64,000 nucleotides of DNA from Verrucomicrobiota bacterium (GCA_015061905.1 SUVQ01000005.1:33192-97191), one strand, 5' to 3'; shown: positions 45,314-55,396, counted from the stretch's first letter. Numbers and translations are program-made. Notes: generated by a model not told the origin, from the letters alone.

Positions 45314-46843
45314 ATGAAACAGCCTCAACTTATTGCCTTGGCGGCGGCATCCGTGCTTGCCGGTGCCGGCGTTCCCGCCGTTGCTCAGGAAAAACCGAAC
45401 GTAATTATAGTCATTGCGGATGATTTGGGTTGCGGCGACGTTTCCGCTTACGGAGGGTCGTTAAAAACGCCGAATTTCGACCGACTTGCCCGCGAAGGTT
45501 TGCGCTTTACCCGCGGCTACGCGGCTTCGGCGACCAGCTCTCCGAGCCGCTACGGCTTGCTCACGGGCGTTTATCCTTGGCGAAAAAACGTCAATATTTT
45601 GCCGGGCGATTCTCCGCTGATTATTCCGACGGACAAACCGACAATGGCGACGATGTTTTGGGAACGCGGCTACGCGACCTGCGCCATCGGGAAGTGGCAT
45701 CTCGGGCTTGGTCGGGGAAATTCGGATTGGAACAAAAAAATCTCGCCGGGACCGTCCGAGATCGGGTTTGACCACTCATTTATCATGGCGGCTACGAATG
45801 ATCGCGTTCCCTGTGTGTATTTTTCAAACGGATACGTTGTCAACCGCGATCCCGCCGATCCGATTTTTGTCAGCTACCGCAAAAATTTTCCCGGGGAGCC
45901 GACGGGGCGCACGCATCCGCATTTACTCAAGCAGCAGCCGGCGCCGAATCACGGGCACGCGGACGCCGTCGTCAACGGCGTTTCCCGCATCGGTTTCATG
46001 AAAGGCGGCGAAAAAGCGCGTTGGGTTGATGAAGAAATGGCGAATGTTTTTGCCCGGGAAGCTCACGATTTTATTCGAAAAAACAAAGACCGTCCGTTTT
46101 TCATGTATTACGCGTTGCACCAGCCGCATGTGCCGCGTGTGCCGAATCCGAAATTCGCGGGGAAATCCGGTCTCGGACCGCGCGGCGACGTTATTCTCGA
46201 AGCGGATGCGCAGGTCGGCGAGTTGTTGGATTTACTCAAAGCGGAAAATCTCGACAGAAAAACGCTTATCGTGTTCACGAGCGATAACGGCCCCGTGCTC
46301 AACGACGGTTATGCGGACGGGGCGGAGGAATTTGCTACGGAGAAAAAATACCGCCCGGCGGGAACCTTGCGCGGCGGGAAATACAGCTTGTTTGAGGGCG
46401 GAACGCGCGTGCCTTTCGTCGTGCGTTGGCAGGGGCGAGTGAAACCGGGCGTCTCGGACGTTCCCGTTTCGCAACTGGATTTGTTCGCGAGTTTTGCCGA
46501 CCTCGTCGGCGGGAACGTGCCGCGCGATACGGATTCGGAAATTCATACGGATGTTTTTCTCGGAAAAAACAAAAAAGCCGGACGCAAAAATTTTGTCGTG
46601 GAAGCGACAGGGCGGCTTGCCTACCGCGAAGGCGATTTTGTTTATATTCCGGCGCGTCCGAAATTGCCGCCCGTTGCGTGGCTAACCAAAATTGAGAACG
46701 GGAACGCTAAGGTTGACGCGCTCTACAATATTGCCGCCGATCCCGCGCAACAAAAAAACCTCGCGGAAGCGCAACCGAAAAAGCTCAGGCAAATGCGGGA
46801 ACGCTTCCTTAAAATTACACGGCAAAAGGCTTCTAAAAAATGA
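45314..46843 (+). CDS. Exported Ser-type sulfatase
   Basis: The protein (509 residues) starts with a signal peptide (LIALAAASVLAGAGVPAVAQ) and is an arylsulfatase-family hydrolase, probably periplasmic. The nucleophile motif is SSPSRYGLLTG, a Ser that must be converted to formylglycine by the anSME radical-SAM enzyme under anaerobic conditions. Metal-site text: IADDLGCGD, KWHLGLG and TSDNGPV. Substrates are probably host or plant sulfated glycans, but none is specified. I use the ATG at 45314. Confidence 0.92.
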   Translation: MKQPQLIALAAASVLAGAGVPAVAQEKPNVIIVIADDLGCGDVSAYGGSLKTPNFDRLAREGLRFTRGYAASATSSPSRYGLLTGVYPWRKNVNILPGDSPLIIPTDKPTMATMFWERGYATCAIGKWHLGLGRGNSDWNKKISPGPSEIGFDHSFIMAATNDRVPCVYFSNGYVVNRDPADPIFVSYRKNFPGEPTGRTHPHLLKQQPAPNHGHADAVVNGVSRIGFMKGGEKARWVDEEMANVFAREAHDFIRKNKDRPFFMYYALHQPHVPRVPNPKFAGKSGLGPRGDVILEADAQVGELLDLLKAENLDRKTLIVFTSDNGPVLNDGYADGAEEFATEKKYRPAGTLRGGKYSLFEGGTRVPFVVRWQGRVKPGVSDVPVSQLDLFASFADLVGGNVPRDTDSEIHTDVFLGKNKKAGRKNFVVEATGRLAYREGDFVYIPARPKLPPVAWLTKIENGNAKVDALYNIAADPAQQKNLAEAQPKKLRQMRERFLKITRQKASKK

Positions 46844-46971
46844 AGCTTTTGCGGGGTGCGTTTGTCGGTCGCTTGTAGCCGGCATCGCGCCTGTGTTTGC
46901 CTGCGCCGCGGCAAAAAACGGCTTCTTTAACCTTTAATCTTTTTCCTTTAATCTTTAAACTTATTACCGCT

Positions 46972-48621
46972 ATGGCAAATATTCCTCCTTTCAAATATCA
47001 ACACCCGTTCCCGCTCGGTGAAGACAAAACCGAGTATTATCTGCTCACGAAAGATTATGTTTCCGTCGGCGAATTTGAAGGCGTTCCCGTGCTCAAAGTT
47101 GCCAAGGAAGGCTTGACCGCGATGGCGAACGCCGCTTTCCGCGATGTTTCTTTCATGCTCCGCCGCGCGCACAACGAGCAGGTCGCGAAAATTCTCCGCG
47201 ACCCGGAAGCGAGTGAAAACGACAAATACGTCGCGCTCACGTTCCTGCGCAACGCGGAAGTCGCCTGCAAGGGGAAGCTCCCGCTCTGCCAGGACACGGG
47301 AACGGCGATTATTCACGGCGAAAAAGGTCAGCAGGTTTGGACGGGCTACTGCGACGAAGAAGCGCTTTCGCTCGGCGTTTTCAAAACTTACACGGAGGAA
47401 AATCTGCGCTACTCGCAAAACGCGCCGCTGAATATGTATGACGAAGTCAACACGCGTTGCAATCTTCCCGCGCAAATCGATCTCGAAGCCACCGAAGGCA
47501 TGGAATACAAATTCCTGTGCGTGACCAAGGGCGGCGGGAGCGCGAACAAAACCTATCTTTATCAGGAAACGAAAGCACTTCTGAACCCGAAAACGCTTGT
47601 TCCGTTCCTCGTCGAAAAAATGAAAACGCTCGGCACCGCCGCTTGCCCGCCGTATCACGTGGCATTCTGCATCGGCGGCACTTCGGCGGAAAAAAATCTG
47701 CTCACGGTCAAACTCGCTTCGACGCACTACTACGACGAACTCCCGACCAGCGGGAACGAGCACGGACGCGCCTTCCGCGATGTCGAACTCGAAAAACAGG
47801 TGCTCGAAGAAGCGCATCGTATCGGGCTCGGCGCGCAGTTCGGCGGGAAATACCTCGTGCACGACGTGCGCATCGTCCGCCTTCCGCGCCACGGCGCGAG
47901 TTGCCCGGTCGGCATGGGCGTTTCCTGCTCTGCGGACCGCAACATTAAGTGCAAAATCAATAAAGACGGTATTTGGATTGAAAAACTCGACGACAATCCC
48001 GGCGAACTCATTCCGGAAGAACTCCGCGAAGCCGGCGAAGGCAACGCCGTTAAAATTGACCTCAATCGCCCGATGCCGGAAATTCTCAAAGAACTTTCGA
48101 AATATCCGGTCGCGACACGCCTTTCGCTCAACGGCACGATTATCGTCGGACGCGATATCGCGCACGCAAAGCTGAAAGAACGCCTTGACCGCGGCGAACC
48201 GCTCCCGCAATACATCAAAGACCACCCGATTTATTACGCGGGACCGGCAAAAACTCCGGCGGGAATGGCGTGCGGCTCGATGGGACCGACGACGGCGGGA
48301 CGCATGGACTCTTACGTCGATTTGTTCCAAGCCAACGGCGGCTCGCTCATTATGCTTGCCAAGGGCAATCGCAGCCAGCAGGTAACGGATGCGTGTAAAA
48401 AACACGGCGGCTTCTACCTCGGCTCTATCGGCGGCCCGGCGGCAATTCTCGCGCAGAACAATATCAAGTCGATTGAATGCGTCGAATATCCGGAACTCGG
48501 CATGGAAGCGATTTGGAAAATCGAAGTCGAAAACTTCCCGGCGTTCATTTTGGTCGACGACAAGGGCAACGATTTCTTCAAACAAATCCGGCCCGTCTGC
48601 CCGTTAGGACAAAAAGCTTAA
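46972..48621 (+). CDS. fumA: Class I fumarate hydratase (iron-sulfur)
   Basis: Fumarate hydratase interconverts fumarate and malate with an oxygen-sensitive [4Fe-4S] cluster. Ligand candidates: Cys in [10 protein letters not shown] near 104, Cys in [12 protein letters not shown] near 223 and Cys in the [12 protein letters not shown] region near 320. The C-terminal [18 protein letters not shown] and [12 protein letters not shown] complete the family text. I use the ATG at 46972 ([16 protein letters not shown]), 549 residues. The oxygen-sensitive class fits an anaerobe. Confidence 0.93.
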   Translation: MANIPPFKYQHPFPLGEDKTEYYLLTKDYVSVGEFEGVPVLKVAKEGLTAMANAAFRDVSFMLRRAHNEQVAKILRDPEASENDKYVALTFLRNAEVACKGKLPLCQDTGTAIIHGEKGQQVWTGYCDEEALSLGVFKTYTEENLRYSQNAPLNMYDEVNTRCNLPAQIDLEATEGMEYKFLCVTKGGGSANKTYLYQETKALLNPKTLVPFLVEKMKTLGTAACPPYHVAFCIGGTSAEKNLLTVKLASTHYYDELPTSGNEHGRAFRDVELEKQVLEEAHRIGLGAQFGGKYLVHDVRIVRLPRHGASCPVGMGVSCSADRNIKCKINKDGIWIEKLDDNPGELIPEELREAGEGNAVKIDLNRPMPEILKELSKYPVATRLSLNGTIIVGRDIAHAKLKERLDRGEPLPQYIKDHPIYYAGPAKTPAGMACGSMGPTTAGRMDSYVDLFQANGGSLIMLAKGNRSQQVTDACKKHGGFYLGSIGGPAAILAQNNIKSIECVEYPELGMEAIWKIEVENFPAFILVDDKGNDFFKQIRPVCPLGQKA

Positions 48622-48640
48622 AGTTTAAGGCTTAGCGCTT

Positions 48641-48685
48641 AAAGGGCGTTCCCGTGAATTGATTTCGTGGGAACGCTTTTTTTTT
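48641..48685 (+). terminator. Intrinsic terminator after fumarase
   Basis: GCGTTCCC (48646-48653) pairs with GGGAACGC (48669-48676) across a 15-base loop, followed by nine T residues. The AAAGCTTAAAG-type repeat lies just before it. Confidence 0.85.
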
Positions 48686-48709
48686 GTGCTAATAAAATCT
48701 GCATTTTCC

Positions 48710-48804
48710 TTATTGCAAAATTTTTTGTGCAAACTCTGCTTATCACAAAATATTTTGTGATAAGGAACCGGTGCTTTTACTTATCGTAAAGTATTTTGTT
48801 GTTT
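48710..48804. promoter_or_regulatory. Three related palindromes, the central one perfect over 26 bases
   Basis: The central element at 48739-48764 is an exact palindrome with half-site CTTATCACAAAAT. Degenerate copies start at 48710 (TTATTGCAAAATTTTTTGTG) and 48781 (TTATCGTAAAGTATTTTG). They look like an operator cluster. They sit just before the truncated Fic gene and may be the remnant of its promoter or of another regulator's target. Confidence 0.65.
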
Positions 48805-48860
48805 GAAAAGGTTGCCATAAATCATATTTGTAGTAAGAGAATCTCTATTTTTCTTATTGA

Positions 48861-49562
48861 AAATTTCGTGAACTTCAGAACTACATCGGTTCCGAGCTCG
48901 GCGGCATCGAAAATGCGAGATTTATTCCGCCGGATCCGCTGTGCGTTCCCGCACTCATGGATAATTGGACGGCGTATCTTGCTTCAACGGAAAAAGATCC
49001 GATCGTTCAGGCGGCAATCATCCACGCGCAGTTTGAAATAATCCATCCGTTTTGCGACGGGAACGGGCGTTTGGGGCGCATGCTTCTTCCGCTCTTTTTC
49101 TTTAGCAAGGGCGTTCTTCCCGCTCCCATGTTTTACCTCAGCCGTTACTTGGAGCGGTTTGAAACGGAGTATAAAAATGCGCTTCTCGGCATTACGGCAA
49201 ACGGGGATTGGACGTCGTGGGTGCGCTTTTTTGCTCGGGCGGTAACAGCGCAGGCGGAGGAAAATCTCGCCATTTCGGAAAAAATACAAACCTACTATCG
49301 CGATACGAAAAAACGCATTTTGGAAAATACGCGCTCGCAACACGCGATTTCGCTTTGGGATGCCATCGTATCAACGCCGGTGTTCCGCATTTCGTCGCTC
49401 AAATTGCTGAAAGCACCTTCGCGGATTGCTCTGATGCAGTTGGTTACTCAATTTGAAAAAATGGGAATTATCCATCGCATCGAACCCGCAGCCGGAAGAA
49501 AAGGCGCGCTCTATGTTTGCGCTCCGCTCGTAAACATCCCTGAACAAAAAGAAATTTTTTGA
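48861..49562 (+). pseudogene. 5'-truncated Fic-family AMPylase
   Basis: Translation in the Fic frame runs from 48861 (after an in-frame TGA at 48858) as KFRELQNYIGSELGG..., i.e. family text from the middle of the protein. The active motif HPFCDGNGRLGR is intact, as are FYLSRYLERFETEY and a C-terminal winged-helix-like part. The roughly 130-residue N-terminus, including the S-x-x-x-E inhibitory helix, is absent. Only the ATG at 48957 (MDNWTAYLAS) could start a shorter protein. It is probably dead, but a deregulated truncated Fic is possible. Confidence 0.8.
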
Positions 49563-49578
49563 TGAGGATTGGCTCTTT

Positions 49579-49626
49579 AAAGCGTTCCCGTGATAAACGG
49601 TTTTTGCCGCGCGGGAACGCTTTTTT
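49579..49626 (+). terminator. Terminator after the Fic remnant
   Basis: GCGTTCCCG (49582) pairs with CGGGAACGC (49612-49620), followed by TTTTTT. It is another inverted pair of the genome-wide word, and it insulates the island operon that starts 43 bases later. Confidence 0.85.
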
Positions 49627-49668
49627 CCTTTTGAAAATCCCCCGTAAAAAATATTTATTACTGTTGGT

Positions 49669-51606
49669 ATGAACGGATTCTCCCCAGCCCCCAGAGACCA
49701 ACGACTTAGCGCACTCAAATCCCTGATTCCGGAAGCGTTTTCCGAAGGAAAAATCGACTGGGAAAAACTCAAAGCCGCACTCGGCGAAGACGTCAATTTT
49801 TCCAACGAACGTTACGTGCTCAACTGGGCGGGGAAAAGTGAGGCATTTCGCATTTTGCAGGAACCCTCGTCCGCAACGCTCGTTCCCGTGCGCGAAGAAT
49901 CTGTCGATTTCGACAACACGCAGAATATTTTTATCGAAGGCGAAAACCTTGCCGTTTTGAAAGCACTCCAAAAGAGCTATTTCAACAAGGTCAAAATGAT
50001 TTACATCGACCCGCCGTATAACACCGGAAACGATTCTTTCATTTATCCCGACAAATTTTCCGAAACCAAGGAGGAATATCTCAAACGCGTCGGCGACAAA
50101 GACGAATCCGGATACATGTTGCGGGAAGGGCGTTTCGCGAAAAATTCCAAAGAAAACGGACAATACCACAGCAACTGGCTCAATATGATGATGCCGCGCC
50201 TCTACCTCGCAAAAAATCTCCTGCGGGAAGACGGCGTAATCTTCGTTTCTATCGACGACAACGAAGTGCACAATCTCCGCTTGCTTATGAACGAAATCTT
50301 CGGCGAGGAGAATTTTGTAGCGCAGATTCCGTGGCAATCAAGGGCTTCGATTCAGAACGATACAGATTTTAGTGTTAACCATGAGTATGTGATAGCATAT
50401 GCAAAGCATCGCCGACAGGAGAATCGGCGTCTTAAAGAGAGCAATGCAGAGGAATGGTATAAGACAAATTCTTTCGTTTGCAAGCCGCTACCCCTGGATA
50501 AAGATAAATTTGACAATCCTGACAATGACTCCCGTGGGCTATGGAAAGCGGATCCTTTTGATGCTCCCAATGTGCGCTCTAATCTGACTTATCCAATTGT
50601 AAACCCCACAACAGGTGAAACTTATTTCCCGGCGCGTGGTCGCCACTGGAGGACAGATTTGAAGCAATATAAAAAGGCTTTGGCAGACAATAGAATCTGC
50701 TTTGGGAAAGATGGGAAAGGGAAGCCTCAATTAAAAGTTTTTTACGAAGAAAAAAAGGCTTACGGATCTATTGACAATTCATGGTTTGATGCAAACAGAA
50801 TTGGAACTTCAACTTTGGGCACAAAAGAATTACAGCGACTTTTTGATGGGGTTGCGAATTTTGATACTCCTAAGCCGACGACCCTGTTGAAAAAGTTGTT
50901 AGATTTATCAAATCTTCAAAAAGATTCCATCATCCTCGACTTTTTCGCCGGTTCGGGAACGACGGCTCACGCGGTGATGCAGTTGAATCGGGAAGACGGC
51001 GGGAACAGAAAATACATTTGTGTGCAGTTGCCGGAAAAGTGCGACGAAAAAACCGAAGCGTTTAAGGCGGGCTATAAAACGATTGCCGACATCGCGAAAG
51101 AGCGGATTCGCCGCGCGGGAACGAAAATTCGCGGCGAAGTCGAAGCGGAACAGGCGAAGCAAAGCGGGGAACTGGGACTTGCCGGAACGCCGGAAGTGAA
51201 GATGCCGGATCTCGGTTTTAAGGTTTTTAGACTCGAAGACAGCAATTTCAAGCAGTGGCGCAAGACGACGGCGGCAACTCTCGCGGAGGTCGAACAGCAG
51301 ATGCTGGATTTGGTCGATCCCGTGAAGCCGGACGCGGCGGTTGAAAACATCATTTATGAGCTTCTTTTGAAAAGCGGCAAGGATCTGAATAGTAAAATTG
51401 TTCGCGGGAACGGTTTTTATAACGTGAACGACGGCGAGCTGGTGTTGCTCTTGGAATCCGCTTCGCAGGAAATTGTGGATTCGGTTATCGCACTTGCTCC
51501 CGCGAAAGTTATTGCCCTCGACCGCCTCTTCCACGGCAACGACCAACTCAAAACCAACACCTCCCTCCAATTCCGGGATAGCTCTGTTGAATTTTTAACG
51601 ATATAA
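49669..51606 (+). CDS. mod: Type III restriction-modification methyltransferase, mosaic specificity region
   Basis: Mod methylates adenine in an asymmetric site and provides site recognition for Res. The 645-residue beta-class order is visible: DPPYNTGND (motif IV) at 114-122, then a long target-recognition region, then DFFAGSGTTAH (motif I) at 424-434. Residues of about 220-415 (bases about 50330-50925) are encoded by AT-richer DNA with no copy of the GTTCCCG word, while the rest of the gene has five. This pattern fits exchange of the target-recognition domain. It is the first gene of a coupled five-gene operon; its stop overlaps the next ATG by one base. Confidence 0.93.
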   Translation: MNGFSPAPRDQRLSALKSLIPEAFSEGKIDWEKLKAALGEDVNFSNERYVLNWAGKSEAFRILQEPSSATLVPVREESVDFDNTQNIFIEGENLAVLKALQKSYFNKVKMIYIDPPYNTGNDSFIYPDKFSETKEEYLKRVGDKDESGYMLREGRFAKNSKENGQYHSNWLNMMMPRLYLAKNLLREDGVIFVSIDDNEVHNLRLLMNEIFGEENFVAQIPWQSRASIQNDTDFSVNHEYVIAYAKHRRQENRRLKESNAEEWYKTNSFVCKPLPLDKDKFDNPDNDSRGLWKADPFDAPNVRSNLTYPIVNPTTGETYFPARGRHWRTDLKQYKKALADNRICFGKDGKGKPQLKVFYEEKKAYGSIDNSWFDANRIGTSTLGTKELQRLFDGVANFDTPKPTTLLKKLLDLSNLQKDSIILDFFAGSGTTAHAVMQLNREDGGNRKYICVQLPEKCDEKTEAFKAGYKTIADIAKERIRRAGTKIRGEVEAEQAKQSGELGLAGTPEVKMPDLGFKVFRLEDSNFKQWRKTTAATLAEVEQQMLDLVDPVKPDAAVENIIYELLLKSGKDLNSKIVRGNGFYNVNDGELVLLLESASQEIVDSVIALAPAKVIALDRLFHGNDQLKTNTSLQFRDSSVEFLTI

Positions 51607-52817
51607 TGCGAGCTATGGAAAAGACGCCTACAGTCATTGATTTGTTCGCGGGTTGTGGAGGACTTTCTCTTGGTTTATATCAAGCCGGATGGCAGGGAAT
51701 TTTTGCGATAGAGAAAAATGAATTTGCATTTGACACGTTGAAATTCAATTTGATTGAGAAAAAGAAGCATTTTGCATGGCCGGAATGGCTGCCGAAAACA
51801 AATCATGATATTGACGAGGTTTTGAACAATCACAGAGCAGATTTAAAGCGTTTACGGGGGACGATTGATTTAGTTGCGGGCGGTCCGCCTTGCCAAGGAT
51901 TCTCAATGGCGGGAAAGCGTATTGAGAAAGACGAGCGAAACAAGCTGGTTTTTTCATATATTAAATTTATCGAACTTGTTCGCCCCAAGATGCTCTTTTT
52001 TGAAAATGTTAAGGGGTTCACTTATGCATTTAATAAAAAACAGGGGGCAATCCCGTATTCTCAGCTTGTGGTCGAAAAACTTTCGGGGTTGGGCTACGAT
52101 ATCCACGCAGAGGTCTTGGATTTTTCTGAATTTGGTGTTCCGCAGCGTCGGAAGCGGTTTATACTTGTCGGGGTGAGGACAGAACAAGGATGTGCGGCGG
52201 ATTTTTTCCGCCTTGTGAAGTCGAAAGCGGCTCGTTTTTTAGAGAAGAATGGGCTTTCTTGTAATCCGACGTTGGCTGATGCGATATCAGATTTACTAGA
52301 AAGAAACGGCATTAAACCTACTCCGGATAGGAAAGGCTTCTCTTCCGGTGTATATGGAGAGGCAACTTCTGCTCTGCAAATGTTTTTGCGAAAAAGCTCA
52401 AATCCAGAATCAATTCCGAATAGCCACAGTTTTGCAAGGCATACAAAAGAACGATTGGAATGCTACAAAAAATTACTGGAGGAGTATCCCAAGCGGGGGC
52501 GCCGAATAGACGGAGATGAGCGTATGCGGTGGAATATTCGGCAACGAGGTATAACCGTTATGGACGGAAGTCAACTTGCGCCGACAATCACTGCACATCC
52601 GGATGATTATTTACATTATTGTGAGCCTCGGATAATGACTGTTCGAGAGTGCGCTCGAATTCAAACATTTCCGGATTGGTATGAAATTAAACGAAAGTAT
52701 ACAACCGGAGGGAAAATGCGGAGAATTGAAGTCCCTCGATACACTCAGGTGGGAAATGCAATTCCCCCTCTTTTTGCACAACAAGCAGGATTAACTTTGA
52801 AGGAGATTTTAAGGTAA
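51606..52817 (+). CDS. C5-cytosine DNA methyltransferase inside a type III locus
   Basis: All catalytic motifs are present: DLFAGCGGLSLG (I), GGPPCQGFSM with nucleophile Cys95 (IV), FFENVKGF (VI), QRRKRF (VIII) and QVGNAIPPLF (X). Length 403 is normal for Dcm-like enzymes. The start is the ATG overlapping the mod stop (51606) or the one at 51615. Base composition is AT-richer than the surroundings and the genome-wide word is absent. As mod already protects the host, this enzyme may modify other sites, or act as part of a second system sharing the locus with the ATPase and receiver genes. Confidence 0.92.
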   Translation: MRAMEKTPTVIDLFAGCGGLSLGLYQAGWQGIFAIEKNEFAFDTLKFNLIEKKKHFAWPEWLPKTNHDIDEVLNNHRADLKRLRGTIDLVAGGPPCQGFSMAGKRIEKDERNKLVFSYIKFIELVRPKMLFFENVKGFTYAFNKKQGAIPYSQLVVEKLSGLGYDIHAEVLDFSEFGVPQRRKRFILVGVRTEQGCAADFFRLVKSKAARFLEKNGLSCNPTLADAISDLLERNGIKPTPDRKGFSSGVYGEATSALQMFLRKSSNPESIPNSHSFARHTKERLECYKKLLEEYPKRGRRIDGDERMRWNIRQRGITVMDGSQLAPTITAHPDDYLHYCEPRIMTVRECARIQTFPDWYEIKRKYTTGGKMRRIEVPRYTQVGNAIPPLFAQQAGLTLKEILR

Positions 52818-55396
52818 TGGATAAACTGAGCTTTAGGGTGAGTTCCGCGTTAAAAGACCTCGTTGGTAAAGACCTAGTTACGAGCGAGAACGTTGCTATA
52901 TTTGAGTTAGTAAAAAATTCATACGATGCCTATGCGACAAAGGTTGAGATAACGTTTTCTGACGATAAAATTGTCATTGCAGATAACGGGAAAGGAATGA
53001 CGTTTGACGATTTGAAAAAAAAATGGCTTTTCCTGGGTTATTCTGCAAAAAAAGATGGCACAGAAGATAGACCGGATCAGCTTAAGCAGAAGTCGTATCG
53101 AGATCGGATTAAGCGGCGATATGCTGGGGCTAAAGGGATAGGGCGCTTTTCTTGTGATAGATTGGGCAAAAAATTATTGCTCATAACAAAAAGTGAGTCT
53201 GCGGAGTCTACGGAAAAAATAGCTGTAAACTGGGCTGATTTTGAAAACGATCAGCAGACAGAGTTTACGGAGGTCGAAATTGATCATACATCAGTTAGGC
53301 GGGATTTTGTTGTTTTTCCGGGTGGGAAAAAAACGGGAACGATTCTTGAAATTTCAAGCCTAAATGCAGAAAGATCCCGATGGGATAGGGCACACATTTT
53401 AGACTTGAAGCGCTCGTTGGAGAAACTAATCAATCCCCTTGCAGAATCGGAAGATTTTTCAATAGAAATTATCTGTGAGAGAGAGAAAGCAGAAGATTTA
53501 AACGAATCGCACGATAGAGATATCGTCAATGGTATTTTAAAAAACAGCATCGCTGAAATTTTTAAAATTAAGACTACACAAATTGATGTAAGGCTAAATT
53601 CTGAATACATAGAAACAACGCTATCTGATAGAGGTGTCGATATATACAAAATAAGAGAGAAAAATATCAATTTTAAGCAGTTGGTTGATGTAAGAATTAA
53701 TCTCTACTTTTTAAACCGTTCTGCAAAGTATAGCTTTACCCGATTAATGGGGATAGAGCCTGTCAATTATGGATCTATTTTTTTGTTCCGGAATGGCTTT
53801 AGGATCATGCCGTTTGGAAATACTGGTGATGATAGTTGGGGCTTAGATTACAGAGCGCAGCAAGGGCGGAGTCGTTTTTTAGGGACACGAGATTTATTTG
53901 GTCGGGTGGATGTATTAACCGATAATGTTGATGAATTAAAAGAGGTGTCCAGTCGAGATGGAGGGTTGATTGAAACGAGGACATCGAGGCAATTATTTGA
54001 GTTGTTTAAGATAGCACACAGGCGTTTGGAGCGTTATGTCTCAGGGGTCTTGTGGGGCGGAGGATTTCTACAACGAGAGTATTTTGCAACAGAAGCAGAG
54101 GCGTTAAAAAAAAGAAAAGAGCTTTTGGATATAGACAAAGATGAGGATGATCCTAATTACATCTTCTCTTCCAGTATGGGAAGTAAGATTGATTTTGTTC
54201 AGTTAATTAAAACATTGATCAAAGATAAGAACGTTGAGGTGCTATATTACAACACAGAGCTCGCGAATATTTTTTCGCTTTCTACTGGCGTTGATACTAT
54301 AAAGCCTCAATTTATTCGGGATTTAGAAAAAATTGCAGAAAATACGAACAATTCAAATCTGCTCGCATCCGTTGAGGAGGCGAAGCATCGGATATCGGAA
54401 TTGCAACGAGAAAAAGAGGTCGCAGAAGCCCGAGCTTTAGATGAAGAGCAAAGGAGAATTGCGGCAGAGAAATCTGCAAAGGATGCAGATTTGAAAAAAC
54501 GGGAAGCCGAAAAAAAAGCTGAGCTTGAGCGAGAGAAGAAGCGAGAAGCTGTCTTGCGCGCCAAAGAGGCTGAACTAAAACGGAGAGAGGCTGAGGTGCT
54601 TCGAAAAGAGGCCGAGCAGAAAAAGAGGGAAGAAGAGGAGCGCAGAATCGTCGCGGAATCAGAAAAAAAACAAGCAGAGATTCGACTAGAAAAGAAAATA
54701 GAGCAATTAAAAATCGTATCGTCGTTGTCTTCGCAGGATCTAGAATCTGTCACAAATTTACACCATCAAACATATGTTGTCGCAGACAACATTAATGCGA
54801 TGATAACTTTGTTTTCAAGGCAACTACGTATAAATGAACCGATCTCGTACGGTAGGATTATTGATTTTTTAAATGATGTTTCGTTCGAAAATAGCAAAAT
54901 TATAAGTTTTTCAAGGTTTGGGATAAAAAAGATATTCGATGATTTTACAACGAAAGATGAATACGACATCGTTGATTTTCTGAAGAACTATATTGATAAA
55001 ATTGCAAAGCATTTTTTAGGGAGTCGCATAGATGTCAAATTTGAGAACCGAATAAATACTTCGTTTAAAACATTTTTTGCGCCGATTGATGTCTCTATCA
55101 TAGTTGATAATATGGTAAGTAATGCGAAAAAAGCGAAGGCGAGTCTTTTGGAGATTATAGTGGATGGAGTGGGGGAAAAGCTCTTTCTATCGTTCATTTC
55201 AAATAGGACATTTAGTGACGGTATTTCGGATCTTAACGATATTTTTGAAAGAGGGTTTTCAACAACAAAGAGTACGGGAGTTGGGCTTTATCATGTAAAA
55301 AATATTGTTGATGGTAATTCTTGGGAGATCATACCGAAGAGACATGAATCAAGTGCAGAGTTTTTAATTACGATAAAACATGAGAATAAATTATAA
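52817..55396 (+). CDS. Dual GHKL ATPase: MORC-like N-terminus, coiled coil, histidine-kinase-like C-terminus
   Basis: The 859-residue protein has two ATPase folds. Residues 1-240 are Hsp90/MORC-like: FELVKNSYDAYA (N box, 29-40), ADNGKGM (55-61) and GAKGIGRFSC (104-113). A long Glu/Lys/Arg coiled coil spans roughly 510-645. Then SVTNLHHQTY (His649/650) could be a phospho-accepting His in a dimerisation helix, followed by a second HATPase with DNMVSNAKKAKA (764 on) and STGVGLYHV (819 on); its first G box is degenerate. The next gene is a receiver protein, overlapping by 17 bases, so phosphotransfer is likely. MORC-like ATPases are known partners of restriction systems (Iyer and colleagues). Combination with a kinase half is, as far as I know, unusual. 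Low GTTCCCG content suggests import. Confidence 0.85.
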   Translation: MDKLSFRVSSALKDLVGKDLVTSENVAIFELVKNSYDAYATKVEITFSDDKIVIADNGKGMTFDDLKKKWLFLGYSAKKDGTEDRPDQLKQKSYRDRIKRRYAGAKGIGRFSCDRLGKKLLLITKSESAESTEKIAVNWADFENDQQTEFTEVEIDHTSVRRDFVVFPGGKKTGTILEISSLNAERSRWDRAHILDLKRSLEKLINPLAESEDFSIEIICEREKAEDLNESHDRDIVNGILKNSIAEIFKIKTTQIDVRLNSEYIETTLSDRGVDIYKIREKNINFKQLVDVRINLYFLNRSAKYSFTRLMGIEPVNYGSIFLFRNGFRIMPFGNTGDDSWGLDYRAQQGRSRFLGTRDLFGRVDVLTDNVDELKEVSSRDGGLIETRTSRQLFELFKIAHRRLERYVSGVLWGGGFLQREYFATEAEALKKRKELLDIDKDEDDPNYIFSSSMGSKIDFVQLIKTLIKDKNVEVLYYNTELANIFSLSTGVDTIKPQFIRDLEKIAENTNNSNLLASVEEAKHRISELQREKEVAEARALDEEQRRIAAEKSAKDADLKKREAEKKAELEREKKREAVLRAKEAELKRREAEVLRKEAEQKKREEEERRIVAESEKKQAEIRLEKKIEQLKIVSSLSSQDLESVTNLHHQTYVVADNINAMITLFSRQLRINEPISYGRIIDFLNDVSFENSKIISFSRFGIKKIFDDFTTKDEYDIVDFLKNYIDKIAKHFLGSRIDVKFENRINTSFKTFFAPIDVSIIVDNMVSNAKKAKASLLEIIVDGVGEKLFLSFISNRTFSDGISDLNDIFERGFSTTKSTGVGLYHVKNIVDGNSWEIIPKRHESSAEFLITIKHENKL

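Noticed and set aside
46948-48585. 545-residue minus-strand ORF
   Set aside because: Exact antisense of fumarase with no domain signal.
51606-52817. Stand-alone type II restriction system
   Set aside because: No separate endonuclease gene for the C5-methyltransferase is present in the island.
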